DNA from: Hypholoma sublateritium FD-334 SS-4
Taxonomy: Eukaryota > Basidiomycota > Agaricomycetes > Agaricales > Strophariaceae
Assembly: GCA_000827495.1 (NCBI GenBank)
Contig: KN817530.1
Coordinates: 118,446-182,445 of the forward strand
DNA: 64,000 bases
Direction: 5' to 3'
This document shows, one piece after another, positions 12,312 through 23,232 of this stretch; the first letter of the stretch is position 1; the number at the start of each line of letters is the position of its first letter. The notes beneath the pieces were generated by a model. It was not told the DNA's origin. It saw only the letters and a program-made list of their open reading frames with translations, and ran no database searches. The translations under genes were made by a program, and so were the position numbers.

Positions 12312-13121
12312 ATGAGATCGACATCCTTCTTTTTCGCTTTATCGTTGGCTGCATTGACTCTTGCTCAAGACACGAGCCTGGCTGAAGTCAAGCGAGCATT
12401 CGATGTTGCCCTGGTAAGCCGATTTATGATGATATTTACCAACATCGAGCGCTCAGATTGACCGATTTACAAGATTCCAGGAAATATTAGCATGGTTTTC
12501 GAGCCCCAAGTTTTGCTGGAAGTCACATTCTCGCAGCCATCTGCTAAACCAATCACTCTCCGTGCCGGCAGGCAACTCTTGAGAAATGGTAATCCAGATA
12601 AAGGAATGCCTTCCCGTAATTCTTTGACCTTTTTTGTCCCTTTCAGAGACTGCAGGCCCTCCTATCTTCAATGTAATTGGTGCTCGCTCGAAAGGTCCAT
12701 TTGTTGTGGCGACAGTGGACCTCGACGCCCCTACCCCTCAAACGCGCACCTCGGCGCAAATTCGGCACTTCCTGGGCGGCAACTTCTTCCTCGAAACCCC
12801 AAGGGCACCGACTCTTCTTACCAACAAGACCGTAGCACTAAGTCCATTTCGCCAGCCGACGCCTCCTGCCGGCTCAGACCCCCATCGGTGCGGGTTTTTT
12901 TTCTTTCAGTTGTATTCTGGACTGAACCTCAGCATTGCTTCGGTTGTGCCGTTAGATACGTCTTCCTACTTTTCGACCAGTCGAATGATTTCAATGGGCA
13001 GACACTGGTAACTGCAAACACCTCCATCTCAAACTTCAATATTAGTTCATTCGCAAGCGCCACAAAACTCGGTCAGCCTATCGGAGGGACCTTTATGTTG
13101 GTCGGCCCCCAAGCAGCCTAA
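12312..13121 (+). CDS. Secreted phosphatidylethanolamine-binding-like protein, copy 2
   Basis: Exons 12312-12413, 12474-12588, 12647-12887 and 12956-13121 join to 624 nt (207 aa). Residues 1-18 form a clear signal peptide ending ALTLAQ, predicting secretion. PEBP signatures: a slightly altered DLDAPTPQ block, QIRHFLGGNFF, PPAGSDPHRYVFLLFDQ across the last intron, and LGQPIGGTFMLVG near the end. There are several N-glycosylation sequons (for example NKT and NTS). It is the middle member of a head-to-tail array with a start-to-start distance of 2,019 bp to copy 1. The third intron is T-rich and contains a second possible acceptor that would break the frame. The SINE insertion begins about 70 bp after the stop codon, so it may lie in this gene's 3' UTR. 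Confidence 0.9.
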
Positions 13122-13192
13122 CTGGAGCCTAACTTGTGATTTTTCTGGTTTCACACTGTACAAAGTTGAATTAAAGTTGAATATAGGAAAAT

Positions 13193-13205
13193 ATTTCTGG
13201 CTGTT
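13193..13205. repeat. Target-site duplication, left copy (SINE)
   Basis: ATTTCTGGCTGTT, identical to 13,908-13,920. The two copies bracket the SINE exactly: the poly(T) tail begins at this copy and the tRNA-like head begins at the other. Confidence 0.8.
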
Positions 13206-13907
13206 TTTTTTTTTTTTTTTTTTTTTTTTNTTTCCATTATAGTCCATTGAGGCGTACAGCCTTATGTAGGACGTCTAACGTACATTTTTATGTAATCTCT
13301 CTCATATCATGTGCATGTCTGATTGTGCGACGGTCTAACTCTACGACGGGTAGTTGGCCTCTAAGGAGCGGCTCGAGGCGCATAGCGCCGATGAAGGAAA
13401 GTATGTGTGTGTACGTAAATCATATCCTAGTCCGTGCATTGTCCGTGAGTATCCTCAGATTGACTATCTTAACCTCGGCCGAGCTGGCCTTAGACTTATG
13501 AAGGGCCTTATGGCCACATTGCAAGANGGCACCTCGGCACTTGTCCGTCGCCCTCNACCACTTTTTTCGGACACCACCCCGGGCGGGCTGCCGGTTCACC
13601 ACTCCGACAGGCGGCCATGGCTCCGGAACGGGACTGCATGGCTGTGTGTGTGTTGCTGGACCAGTCGGCGATCTCCTGCTCATGGCCAGTCGGTTGTCGC
13701 GGTGATAGTGTCATGCTGATGCTGATGGATTTTGCTGACTTTGAATAATCGGTGTGGCAGAAAATGAAGTTGTCCGACCCTTTTTTTCCAAAACTCCGTT
13801 GTCGTGTGGGGTTCGAACTCAAGACCCGGGGTGCGCACGGGGCCGGTGCCTGCCTGGGGTTGCAATGGCAGGCTGCGCGATGGTTGCCACTACACCACCG
13901 CGCCCCC
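13204..13907 (-). mobile_element. tRNA-derived SINE, about 0.7 kb
   Basis: Read on the minus strand, the element starts at 13,907 with a tRNA-like head. Its GGTGGTGTAGTGG stretch matches an RNA polymerase III A box, and about 75-85 bases further GAGTTCGAACCCC matches a B box. An unrelated body of roughly 550 bp follows, and the element ends in an A run (a T run of about 30 at 13,204-13,233 on the plus strand, with one N). Identical 13-bp direct repeats flank it. This is the signature of target-primed retrotransposition by a LINE. The head cannot be a working tRNA gene: its stem pairing is poor and the spacing between the boxes is too long. No coding capacity. Ambiguous bases lie at 13,230, 13,527 and 13,555. 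Confidence 0.8.
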
Positions 13908-13920
13908 ATTTCTGGCTGTT
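13908..13920. repeat. Target-site duplication, right copy (SINE)
   Basis: ATTTCTGGCTGTT immediately beyond the 5' (tRNA-like) end of the SINE, identical to 13,193-13,205. Confidence 0.8.
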
Positions 13921-14605
13921 CCATCCGCTTGCTGCCTATATTGCAATACAATGTGCCAATGCAGGTGGTGTACGCTGCAGACCAACCACAGACTAATTTC
14001 TAAAAATGTGACGAACGGCCCGCCTGTCGATGTTTTCCAAGTTCCCAGGCTGTGGCACTTTGGTGGCACCCGGGCCCTGCCAGCTTTCCCTCAGGAGTCG
14101 GGAAACCTCCAACCCAACATAATCGCCTTGTCTATATAAATCGGAAGGCCAGCAGAATTTGGCACGCTGCGCCAGGATCTGATAACGAATCGTTACTTCG
14201 ACGACGATAGGAGTCAGGACTAGGCAGGCTGGACTTGGGCTGGAGTTACACCGAAGAGTCAGCGATTCTAGTGTCCTCTGAATAGATGTGACTGCGCGTT
14301 CAAACACCTATGCTGCCTGATGCGTCTCGCCCCCCATTTTGTCTGCTTCAATTTGCACGCCCGGCCCAAACTCGTTTCCGTCTTTCGCTTTGAATTCACA
14401 CTCACCAGCATGTCATTACGTGTTGTCTCGGGACGAGCCATATGATGGACACTACTGGAACGCGGGTTTGCGTATTCGATCATGTCCTATACTGGGCCCT
14501 ATAAAAACTTACCGCACAATTCCCCCTAACTGCAGCTTTGGGAGGCTATAAAACAGGCCCCTTGAATTTATCAACAGCGGAATCGACCATTTACAAAACA
14601 CAAAT
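13921..14605 (+). other. Promoter region of PEBP copy 3
   Basis: No gene. The part nearest copy 3 resembles the promoter regions of the other copies, including a GAGCCATATGAT block and a TATA box at 14,547. Confidence 0.5.
14547..14554 (+). promoter_or_regulatory. TATA box of PEBP copy 3
   Basis: TATAAAAC lies 59 bp before the start codon at 14,606, nearly the same distance as the box of copy 2. Confidence 0.6.
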
Positions 14606-15403
14606 ATGAGGCTATCTATCTTCATCGCTTTCGCGTCTTCTGCGCTCGCCCTTGCACAAGATACAAGCTTGGCCGAGGTCAAGAAAGCTTTTGATGATGC
14701 TCATGTCAGTACTTTTAACTGAATGATTTTTGGTTTGAGCATTGACATTGTCTATAAGGTCCCAAAAGACATCAACCTGATGTTCGAGCCTGAAGTCCTG
14801 CTTGAAGTCACTTTCACTCAACCGGCCGCGAAACCAATCACTCTACGTGCCGGGGTGCAACTTTTACGAAATGGTCGGTAGCTGAGCTATTTCAGGGCCT
14901 TGGCCATCCTCTCTGATAATCTTGCTCTCTTGCAGAGACAGTAGGCCCGCCGACTTACAATGTCATAGGCGCTTCATCTGAAGGCCCATTCGTGATAGCC
15001 GTGGTCGACCCCGACGTTCCTACACCCCAAAACACCTCTATCGCTCAAATCCGGCACTTCCTAGGCGGAAATTTTTATAGGATGAATCCAAAAGCACCTA
15101 CGCTTCTCTATAACAATACACCCGCGGTCAGTGAATATCTCCAGCCTAGCCCGCGCGCACCGTCGGACGCTCATCGGTAGGAAACCCTATCTCTGCGTGT
15201 GATCATGCACTTATTTTGTCTACAATCCTTGTTGTGTCAGCTACATCTTCCTTCTTTTCCGCCAATCGGAGGAGTTTAACAAGCAGACTCTGGTCACTGC
15301 CACCACCTCCATTGAACATTTCAACATCAGCTCTTTCGCGAGCGCCCTGAAGCTTGGCCAGCCGATTGGTGGGACATTCATGATGGTCGCCCCCCAGGTG
15401 TAA
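14606..15403 (+). CDS. Secreted phosphatidylethanolamine-binding-like protein, copy 3
   Basis: Exons 14606-14704, 14759-14873, 14936-15176 and 15241-15403 join to 618 nt (205 aa). The signal peptide is about residues 1-18 (hydrophobic, ending ALALAQ), followed by DTSLAEVKKAF, shared with copy 2. Family blocks are DPDVPTPQ, QIRHFLGGNF, APSDAHR before the last intron, YIFLLF and LGQPIGGTFMMV. The usual PPAG before the DxHR motif is replaced by PRAP, the most visible divergence among the copies. Exon 3 is 241 nt in all three genes. With copies 1 and 2 it forms a lineage-specific array of extracellular proteins; their role, for example in lipid sensing or defence against foreign proteases, cannot be read from the sequence. 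Confidence 0.9.
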
Positions 15404-15791
15404 GGATGCTACGCCTTCGTTCATGGTTCATTTCTTTACCCCTGTAAATACGTCCCTGTCGTCTGAATCTAATACCGAGCTTGGTCTTCTTCGCCTCTGC
15501 GTCTTTCGCATCCTTGCCCACCAAGCAAGCTCTGCACAAAGCCGTTAAAATCATCGCAACAAAATGTTCAGGTTCAGCACACACTGCAGAGTCCAAGATT
15601 AAAAAATAGGCTAGTCGCTGCAGTTGAGCTCATACTAATTACCTACAGGTTATCTGGGATTGTAACTATGCATGGCAGTATATATGTAGAGGTAGTATGT
15701 AGACAATCAATGCGAGATCAAAAAGCTACTGTAGAAAAAATGACTATTAATATAGGCAAGTAACACACCAAGACTCCATTCTTTCATATAG
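15404..15791. other. Convergent intergenic region
   Basis: Between the stop codons of PEBP copy 3 (plus strand) and the M28 protease (minus strand). Expected to hold both 3' UTRs; no gene seen. Confidence 0.5.
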
Positions 15792-18700
15792 TTAAATCGC
15801 AGTTGCGCCACCCACACAACCCACCAGAAGGGCGTCAACCTTCCCGTCCGTCTTCTTCTCCAGCCACGTATCCAGTTCCTCGAAGAATGCCATCGCGGGC
15901 CCGCCCTGCGCCTTGAATGCCTTCTTCGCAGGCCATACACCCTTCTCTTGCATCCCAATGAAGTTGATAGGGACTCGCGAGGCATCATCGGATGCCCCTT
16001 CAGGAACCTTGATCAGCACGTCGAAGGAGTACGTGTCGTGGCCATAGAACGAGGCCTCTTTGAGGCGATGACGCGCGTGCTCGTCCGGAGGGTTGTCGTC
16101 CAGAGACCATTTCAACACATGGGCGTCAAAGGCAATAACGGTCCAGATAAGCCCAGGATGGGTCACAGTAATCGTGATATTCCTCGTGCCAGGGAGCAAG
16201 TTCTCTGTGTGGTCTTTGGCCGTAATAGTGAACGCTTGGTCATTCGTCCAGGGTGATACATATCCTTGGGGCACTGCAAGAGGAACTTTGTAGGGAGTCA
16301 AGAACTACGGATAACACTGTCAATTATGCAGAACAGTTCCGGAGACTTAGAAGAATGGCGACATACTGCAGAAAACGGATACAGCACATCCCAGTCGTAG
16401 TTATTATCATCCATGGTGACGGGTTCAGGCGCCACGTCACTCGCGCCAAATTTGAGTGCAATGGCATGCGCAAGCTGTTCAAACCCAGGGGCACCATCGG
16501 CAGCAGCAATGTGCATGTGGTGTTCGTGCGTTGTGAGCTGTAAAAAATGTCAGTCGGGAACCATAATGAGACGCTGACCCACTCACATTCTCGGAATGCA
16601 AAATGAACAGCCGCTTCTGATGCATCTGGTCAAACGGATCCATCGTAGCAAAGAAACCAATCAACCCCGTCATGATTACGCTGAAGAAGATAACTCCTCT
16701 GAGCAGGCGGGGTCGTCCAAACCTATGCGAGAAGGGCAATACGAGAGGGAATGCCAACCCGCCGAGAGCCGCTATGATTGTAGCGACAATATTATCCGCC
16801 GGAGCATCTCCACCTATCCTGCCCGTCTAAGAAAAAGGTCCCAGTCAGTCCCAAACAAGCCAATCTCAACCCCGGAGTTTCACACACCAAAGGCACGAAC
16901 ACATCGACGACGCCGAGCAGTAACAGTACGCCCGAAATCGAGGGCAAAAGTGAGCCAAGAGCATACGTCCATAACGACAATCTTGGAGTTGGGCCCGCAA
17001 AGAAAGGATTTAAGGCAAGTGCACTGAAAAGTGGTAGCGCGGACAGGAAGAAGATTGCCGCTGAACCAATGTTGGCGAACTGAAGGGCTACTGCAAGACC
17101 TGCCTGTGTCAAGAGGGAAGAGTTGAAAACAGAGTTTTCATCCACTTCACCGATGAGGTACTGGGAGATCATGGCACCTAGAATTGGGATAATTAGTATC
17201 TTTAGAAATTCCTATCACGGAAGGAGAGAAATATATAGATAATTACCGAGAAGGGCAGCTGGTCCATATAGTCCTATAGGTGCGAGAGGATTCTTGAACC
17301 AACTCATACCCTTGTTCAAGACGACCCTCATGATAAGCGCCACGATATTGGGCACGACCAATGTTCCGATTGTCCCTGCAGTGACAGCCACAAGGCCTCT
17401 GCCCTGTTCTCTCCAAAATCCTGGGAGTCGCTTCGCAACGGGAGTAGGATGTACGAAGGAGATTCGCACTAATACTAGCGAGAAGGCGAAGAGGGTGGTG
17501 TAAAGGATCTTGGCAGTGGCGAAAGAGTACATGAAGAATGATGTACCGACGTGGGCGAAGAATACTGTGGTGGGAGGAGCATAGCCTTTTGTCAGGCGAG
17601 GTAGAGGCGATTTCTTCGAAGAAAGGTGCCGGAGGAGAGCAAGAGTATTTTCAGCCATATGCTGTCGAAACAGTATTTTAAAGAGAGTTTACAGTATTGC
17701 AGGAGAAACTGAAATACCTGGGGTGTACCTGGCTGTATATGTTCCACGAGATCCTATATTAATAAGGGTGAGCAGGCAGTCAACGCGAAATGTATGATCT
17801 ATACCTTTCGCATATGGTATAGATAACTATTCCCGACCACCGCCATCTATCAGAAACCTATTAAATTCGACGCTCCCAAAATGAAGAGATGGTCATACAT
17901 CCAGACCAGTGACGTTGAGATATTGTTCAAATTGACGGAAGTCAGTACTATGCACCATGTCAGCAGGTTCTCGTTGGTAAATCAAGGGATGCAATACTCT
18001 GATAGGATGATACCAGAGCTGAAGATGTCGTTCGCAAATATAGTGCCGTAAGGTCTATGAATAAAGTTCAATTGCACGTTAGCCCAGTTGCCTAGGTCAA
18101 ATTTACCTTGGAACATGCGAATAAGCCTCAATCATTTCTTCGGAGGTGGCTTGGAACAATATTTCTCGGCCAGTGGTCCCCGCAGCTGGACGAGAATCAA
18201 TTTTATAAGAATTGAATTTATCTCTCGACTGTGAAAGCAAACCTTCAAGATTGACGATAGCGCGAACTCTGTATTGAAATTCCATAATTAACCATCCGAC
18301 AGAGGGAGCAGACGTTTCGTTAGAGAGCTTACGTTGATGCGGTGGGATGCCGCGTAGAGTACAAATGAGAACCGTCCTGCAATGATTCCTCGGCATGATT
18401 AAACACTGATTAAATATATAAGGTCGATTAGTGGCCGAAACTAAGTTAAAGACAAGTTTACTGACAGAAAATAATAGCGTGTTTAGGCGACCATTTCGGT
18501 GTTTCGATCAAGACGCGCATACAGTCCAACATAATGCCGACAGGCAGCGCGTCGTCAGCGGCCCCTGGACTGGGAAGTGTGCTGTCTAGATGAGCATTGA
18601 CAAGTACCGCATGCTCTTTGCCTTCAGGTGTGCCATCCGAGATACGGACAATAATATTGCTTAAATTGACATAGGTCTTGTACAAGCGTTTTCCCATCAT

Positions 18701-19234
18701 GTCGAACCTTTATTAGAGATTAGGTATGTACCACGGTTTACAAAATATTCACATACCGATGATATCCACTACCTTCCTGCCGCCATACTTCACATTCGAG
18801 GTTCCTATCGGTCTGGGTTACAATTCTTTCACAGTTCTGCTTAACTTGATTTGCTGCATCCAGCATCCACTTATCCGCCAATGCATGTTCGTATGTTCCG
18901 ACAGTTCTGTACCCAATACCTTCTGAAAGGTGTTTGGCCACTCCGAGAATGCGTTCTTCGGAAAGTTGAGGGAGCCCACTTGTAGGATTCGTACTGGAAG
19001 CTATGTGTGAGATAACACTCCAAAGATTGGTGCTGAAGTCATTGCTTACAGGGCAGACAGAGCGTCAGGTATTTCTAAATTATGAGTTGAAGTCAGTCAA
19101 CCAGCCGCTAAACAACTAACCGCGTCACCAAACGTACTGAAATGCTGCTGGTATGCAATCCAAGGTCCTGCCACAAGTACCGGTGCGAGGGCTATTAGAG
19201 AGCGCCATACTCCCCAGTGACTATTGGAAGGCAT
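15792..19234 (-). CDS. M28-family multi-pass membrane metalloprotease (Pff1/ERMP1-like)
   Basis: Zinc aminopeptidase-type protease of vacuole or ER membranes. Sixteen exons: 19234-19138, 19074-19050, 18993-18757, 18707-18466, 18405-18333, 18268-18243, 18185-18107, 18054-17998, 17947-17899, 17846-17805, 17753-17718, 17661-17247, 17177-16888, 16826-16587, 16537-16367, 16304-15792. They join in phase to 2,592 nt (863 aa). A signal-anchor helix lies near residues 10-28. The zinc site is complete: H159 in NAHLDS, D171 in PGAADD, the glutamate pair E206/E207 in HAEES, E233 in VNLE and H306 in YLYH. After residue 330 come several hydrophobic spans and a C-terminal luminal-type domain. Two exons are only 25 and 26 nt. 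It is divergent from the EngB-like GTPase gene, 357 bp away. Vacuolar versus ER location cannot be decided from the sequence. Confidence 0.9.
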
Positions 19235-19591
19235 TGTGTAATTCGCGACCACCGCCGAATGAGTGCCAAGTCGATTGCAGATATGACCGTTCACGGTTCA
19301 CCCAACGTGTACCAGCTCGAGCCGAGTGGGATCAATGAATTGATTCTGGGGCGAGAAAGAGACTTTTGAGTTACACGTAGAGCTGGCCCTTTCAAGGCAG
19401 AGGTGACAATAAAGGCCTGAGGTAAGTGGTATGAGTACCAGGTAAAGAGCGCAGCCCACCGTCATTTAGAAATTGGCGAGAATTGGCGCCGTGTTCGCGG
19501 TTTGAGTTACGTAATAAATAAAACGCGTCGCCGTTTTTGTAGGATCTTCGCCAGAGCCCTGAGCTTCTTCTTTCACGTCTGCCACCACTAA
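19235..19591. promoter_or_regulatory. Divergent promoter region, M28 protease / EngB-like GTPase
   Basis: 357 bp between two start codons facing away from each other. It contains a perfect palindrome TTACGTAA (19,507-19,514), a bZIP-type site, and ACGCGT (19,523-19,528), the core of MCB cell-cycle elements. Both lie within 90 bp of the GTPase start. Their function is inferred from motif identity only. Confidence 0.4.
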
Positions 19592-20583
19592 ATGTCCTCG
19601 AGTTCCACGTTTATTTCGAGCACCTGCCGTCGTCAAATGACCAGTATTCTTACGACACGCATTTTGAAAGGCGTCAATCGTTCCACCAATTGCAACAGGC
19701 TATACTCCACAAAAACCAAAGCCCAAGAACTTTGGAATCAATCAAACTATGCATCCTTCCATGCTGCCGCAAAGCAAATGTCTTCCATACCTAAATCCGC
19801 AGGGGCTCCAGAGGTAATCCTACGCTCTACGACACTATGTCGCACGCTAACATATTGGTCAGATCATAGTAACAGGTTGGTATGTTCAACGAGCACCCTA
19901 TTGAAGTCCAGGAGTGCCAATCATTGAACGGAGGGCAGGTCGTGCGAATGCAGGAAAATCCACGCTGTTAAACGCTGTGTTGAAACGAACGACTCTCTTG
20001 AGCACAAGTAAAAAAGCGGTATGTGCTAGCATGAGCTCTTCGAGCGGTCTTTTATGACATGTTTCCCTAAAGGGACATACAAAAGCTCTTAATTTCTATG
20101 CTGTTGGAAGTGACCCTATAAAACTCCTCCTTGTCGACGCGCCGGGGTATGGGGCTCGAGGTCGCCCTCAGTGGGGCGAGTTGTTCGACCATTATATCAA
20201 AACACGAGAACAGTATGTGTCCATTCAGCTCTCTAGGTGTATTTCCCATCAAACAATTACTTCACACCAGGCTGAAACGTGTCTACATCCTCTTCAACGC
20301 CAAACACGGTCTGAACCAATTTGATGTACAGATGCTCGAGCACCTCTCCGAAAACCTGATGACGGCCGAAGGAGTACAGCCTTTCACACTTCAATCCGTG
20401 ATCACAAAGGTGGATACGCTCCCTATCGGCGACACGCGAGCAGCCATTGAGAAGATGCGCGCCGATATATGGAAAGCTGCACCACTCTGCTTGCCCCCCA
20501 TTATAACCGGTGCTGCCATGAACCCTCCGTTCGGTCTGGACGCCCTCAGGGCAAACATCGCGAATGCATGTGGATTCAGCTAG
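19592..20583 (+). CDS. EngB/YihA-type GTPase, probably mitochondrial
   Basis: Ribosome-assembly GTPase of the EngB family; fungal members work on the mitochondrial ribosome. Exons 19592-19813, 19863-19875 (13 nt), 19939-20018, 20073-20212 and 20271-20583 join to 768 nt (255 aa). The first about 45 residues are rich in Ser, Thr and Arg and lack acidic residues, as in a mitochondrial presequence. G motifs: G1 GRANAGKST (split by the intron after the 13-nt exon), G2 region KKAGHTKAL, G3 DAPGYGARG, G4 TKVD in place of the usual NKxD or TKxD, and G5-like ITGAA. Skipping the micro-exon removes five residues and shifts the frame, so the exon is essential. An upstream acceptor for exon 3 would insert six extra residues before the P-loop and fits the family less well. 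Confidence 0.88.
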
Positions 20584-21467
20584 AGAAGTCGCTATTCGGT
20601 ATATACGAGTGCCAGATGCGAGGCTGGAGTCTTTTCTGAGGAAAACTTTTGATCCTTCTCTTCGGAAACACTCGACAAAGCGACATCACAATCTTAGTGG
20701 CAGAATCACCACCTCTGATTGATCATGGCGCAAAACGTCCGCGTGTGTAGACTTTTTAATGCTGTGCCGCTATGGTCTGGTCAAGGCTAGACTTGTGAGT
20801 CACCATCGTTGATTCATCCTGCTCGCCTAGAGTTTGCAAGGATCTCGATTTTGCGCTTGTCTGTAAATAGGTAGTAAACCCTCGCGCAATGTCATAGGAT
20901 GCTATCCACCAACATTACAACTTGTGCGAACTCCAAACCATCGATCCTTTCAACCTCCAGCATTTTTGTTGCGGTCCACCTGCTCGTTTTCTTGCAGCGA
21001 AGCTCTCTCTATCACATTAACTCCATCAATCCTAGTTTACTCTTCTTATCTCAATCTTACATACCAGTATCCTGCACACAACCCCACGAAGGCGACGTCG
21101 GCACGCTGCTCATACTCACCATTGACGCGGTGATCTACTTCTGACGCGGGAGATACAAATTTGACCGCAAACGTCAAGGAAATGGACGCTGCCCGCGAGC
21201 AACATAACGGAAGCGTCCATCGATCCCACTGAAAGCTAGATTATCCTACTGTACCACGTTCAAGCGGAATAGTTGATCAATTTAGACTCAACTACCATGT
21301 TAAACGCGAAGGAATGACGCGGTGAAAATTCAATTTCAAGTTCATGACGAGCAGGCTTCGATGCACTTTGAATAATGCCTGACGGACTGAACGACGAGGG
21401 CATCGGATGTTGGAAAGAAGAGCATGTGTTAATTCTGCATATAGATGTATTCATGCATGTTAGTGGA
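20584..21467. other. Convergent intergenic region
   Basis: Between the GTPase stop and the TMEM170-like stop. Short open frames here show no family resemblance. No gene is called. Confidence 0.5.
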
Positions 21468-22187
21468 TCAGATGATTTCCACGATAGAAGGCCACAAGCT
21501 GCGTTGAGAATCCATAAATTATCTGGCAAAACGCTAGCTCATGGGATACCTACCTGAGCAATCCAACGACTACCTGCATTACTGCTAGTAGGAAGGGTAT
21601 CCAGCTGACGGGATGACGCGTTTGAAAAAGGTCTAGCACAAGAAAGGCCGCCACTTACGTCGACATGTTGAAATTTCCAGCTTGATAAAGGCCAGCCACA
21701 ATCGAGCCCATGATGGCCGACCCAATCACAGCGCCAGCGACGCTTAGCGTCAAAAATGTCAGCAGAACGATGATAGCAAAGGCAACTCGCGATCGCTGTT
21801 CGTTTGCCTTGAGTTGCTTCGAGTGATTGGCCGACGGCGTATCAGCGTTCAAGGGCGAGAGATAATACGTTTCGTGAGGATGTCGGACATCATGATGACG
21901 AGAACGAGGGGATGGAGGGAAGGCGTAGTTCCAGAATGCGTAGGTCCCACAGACGAGGAATAAGGGCGTGTAGAAAATAAGCGTCCAATACAGTGTGAAT
22001 CTGAAGATATCTTCGCTAATTGTCAATTCGGGGTGGCCGGGCAGAACTGAACCGACGTACCTTTCACGCGATAGAGATATGCCGCGAATTCCTGTATTGG
22101 TTTGTGGTGTTCGATATGAAGAATCTCCAGTCCTGGGTCATACAAAGAAGGCCAAGGAGGTGTGATGTTTCGGGGGATAGTCGTCAT
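21468..22187 (-). CDS. TMEM170-like integral membrane protein
   Basis: Small multi-span membrane protein. Animal TMEM170A acts in shaping ER and nuclear envelope membranes; the fungal role is unproven. Exons 22187-22061, 22010-21659, 21604-21554 and 21498-21468 join to 561 nt (186 aa). After a short cytosolic start (about residues 1-42) come a first helix (FTLYWTLIFYTPLFLVCGTYAF), a polar loop with PPSPRSRHH, a second helix (AFAIIVLLTFLTLSVAGAV), and the family-typical run GLYQAGNFNMSTWIPFL leading into the third helix. The last exon codes only nine residues (LWPSIVEII). All junctions are GT-AG and in phase. The family name rests on the glycine-rich membrane motif and the STWxPFL block. Confidence 0.75.
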
Positions 22188-22870
22188 GATACTTAGGTCA
22201 CTACAGAATGGATTCCGAGTATCTTTATGCGTTACGAGCGTCCGTTGCATGCGTGATAGGGGATCTGCATTACTGATTCTTATCGGTATCTGTTGGTAGA
22301 CAGTAAAGAGAGTAGGATCTGCAGCCCAACGTTCAAACCTTCAAAGGTCAATGTCAAGCAGAAGTCCGAGTCAAGTCGCAGGCAAAGATGTCCCTTGCGG
22401 GTTGGAACTGCAGTTCGTCGTGGGTAAATATTATGCAAGCATCAAATCGCTTGCTATTCACTTTGATTTCAAATCCATCATTTTCAGTTTTTCTGATCTT
22501 GGTACCATATGTAGCATTGCTTATGTACCCAAATGTACCTGTATACTTTGAAGACTATTACATCTATGAGAAGATTTTGTGGGGGCGGTATAAGGCTCAA
22601 TCCCTCCAAATGGTTTACTAAGTAGTTGTACTACAGGTACGGAAATGGGAAGGCTGTAGCTTAAGATAGCAGCTGGACCCATAACTTATATAATAATATT
22701 ACCTCACGCATACTTACCTTACAACAACATTTACGGTTACCTCGTGAACGATTGATCGTCGCAATTAGCGGTCGGAGGCGATACCTCATGATATTCTTGC
22801 AGTCAAAACAAGTCCTAAAGACTAAAGCTATAAGTCGAATATTATACCGAGTAATTGCCGAGTAGCCAAT
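22188..22870. other. Upstream region of the TMEM170-like gene
   Basis: No coding signal. Expected to contain that gene's promoter, and ends at the target duplication of the TIR transposon. Confidence 0.45.
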
Positions 22871-22876
22871 ACTTCT

Positions 22877-23232
22877 TACGGTGTTCGAGAACCGCAAGGT
22901 TAACTCGACATTTGACATTCAACATTTCTGATTCCCATCGCACAGCCTCATCACATGCCCCTCCGTCCTGCACCAACCTACGCCCTCTTGCCTCAATCTC
23001 TACATTCTCAGATTTTCACCAGAATATATTTACTCTTTTATCTCAATACAATAAATAGTTTTAAGCCAAATGCCTGCCAGTCTTGCGGTATGGGTGTGGA
23101 AACTGAGAACGGGGACCCCGAAACTGAAGAGATCAGAGAGGTCACGTGACTTGCCGCACAAGCCGACNTCCTCAGATCATCTACGCGCCGACGACGCNTT
23201 TGAACTTTGCCCTGCTCANGCGCGCACCCACT
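22877..23232 (+). repeat. Left terminal inverted repeat, 356 bp
   Basis: Matches the reverse complement of 24,441-24,796 base by base apart from N positions and a C/T difference near its inner end. One N falls at the same place in both arms (23,167 and its partner). Confidence 0.85.

Noticed and set aside
13820..13907. A functional tRNA gene on the minus strand
   Set aside because: A- and B-box are present, but they are too far apart, the cloverleaf does not close, and the segment is the head of a SINE with flanking target duplications.
19876..19938. Alternative EngB-like exon starting at the CCAG acceptor near 19,914
   Set aside because: It stays in phase but would insert extra residues inside the block leading to the P-loop; the GGGCAG acceptor restores the family-typical TGRANAGKS sequence.
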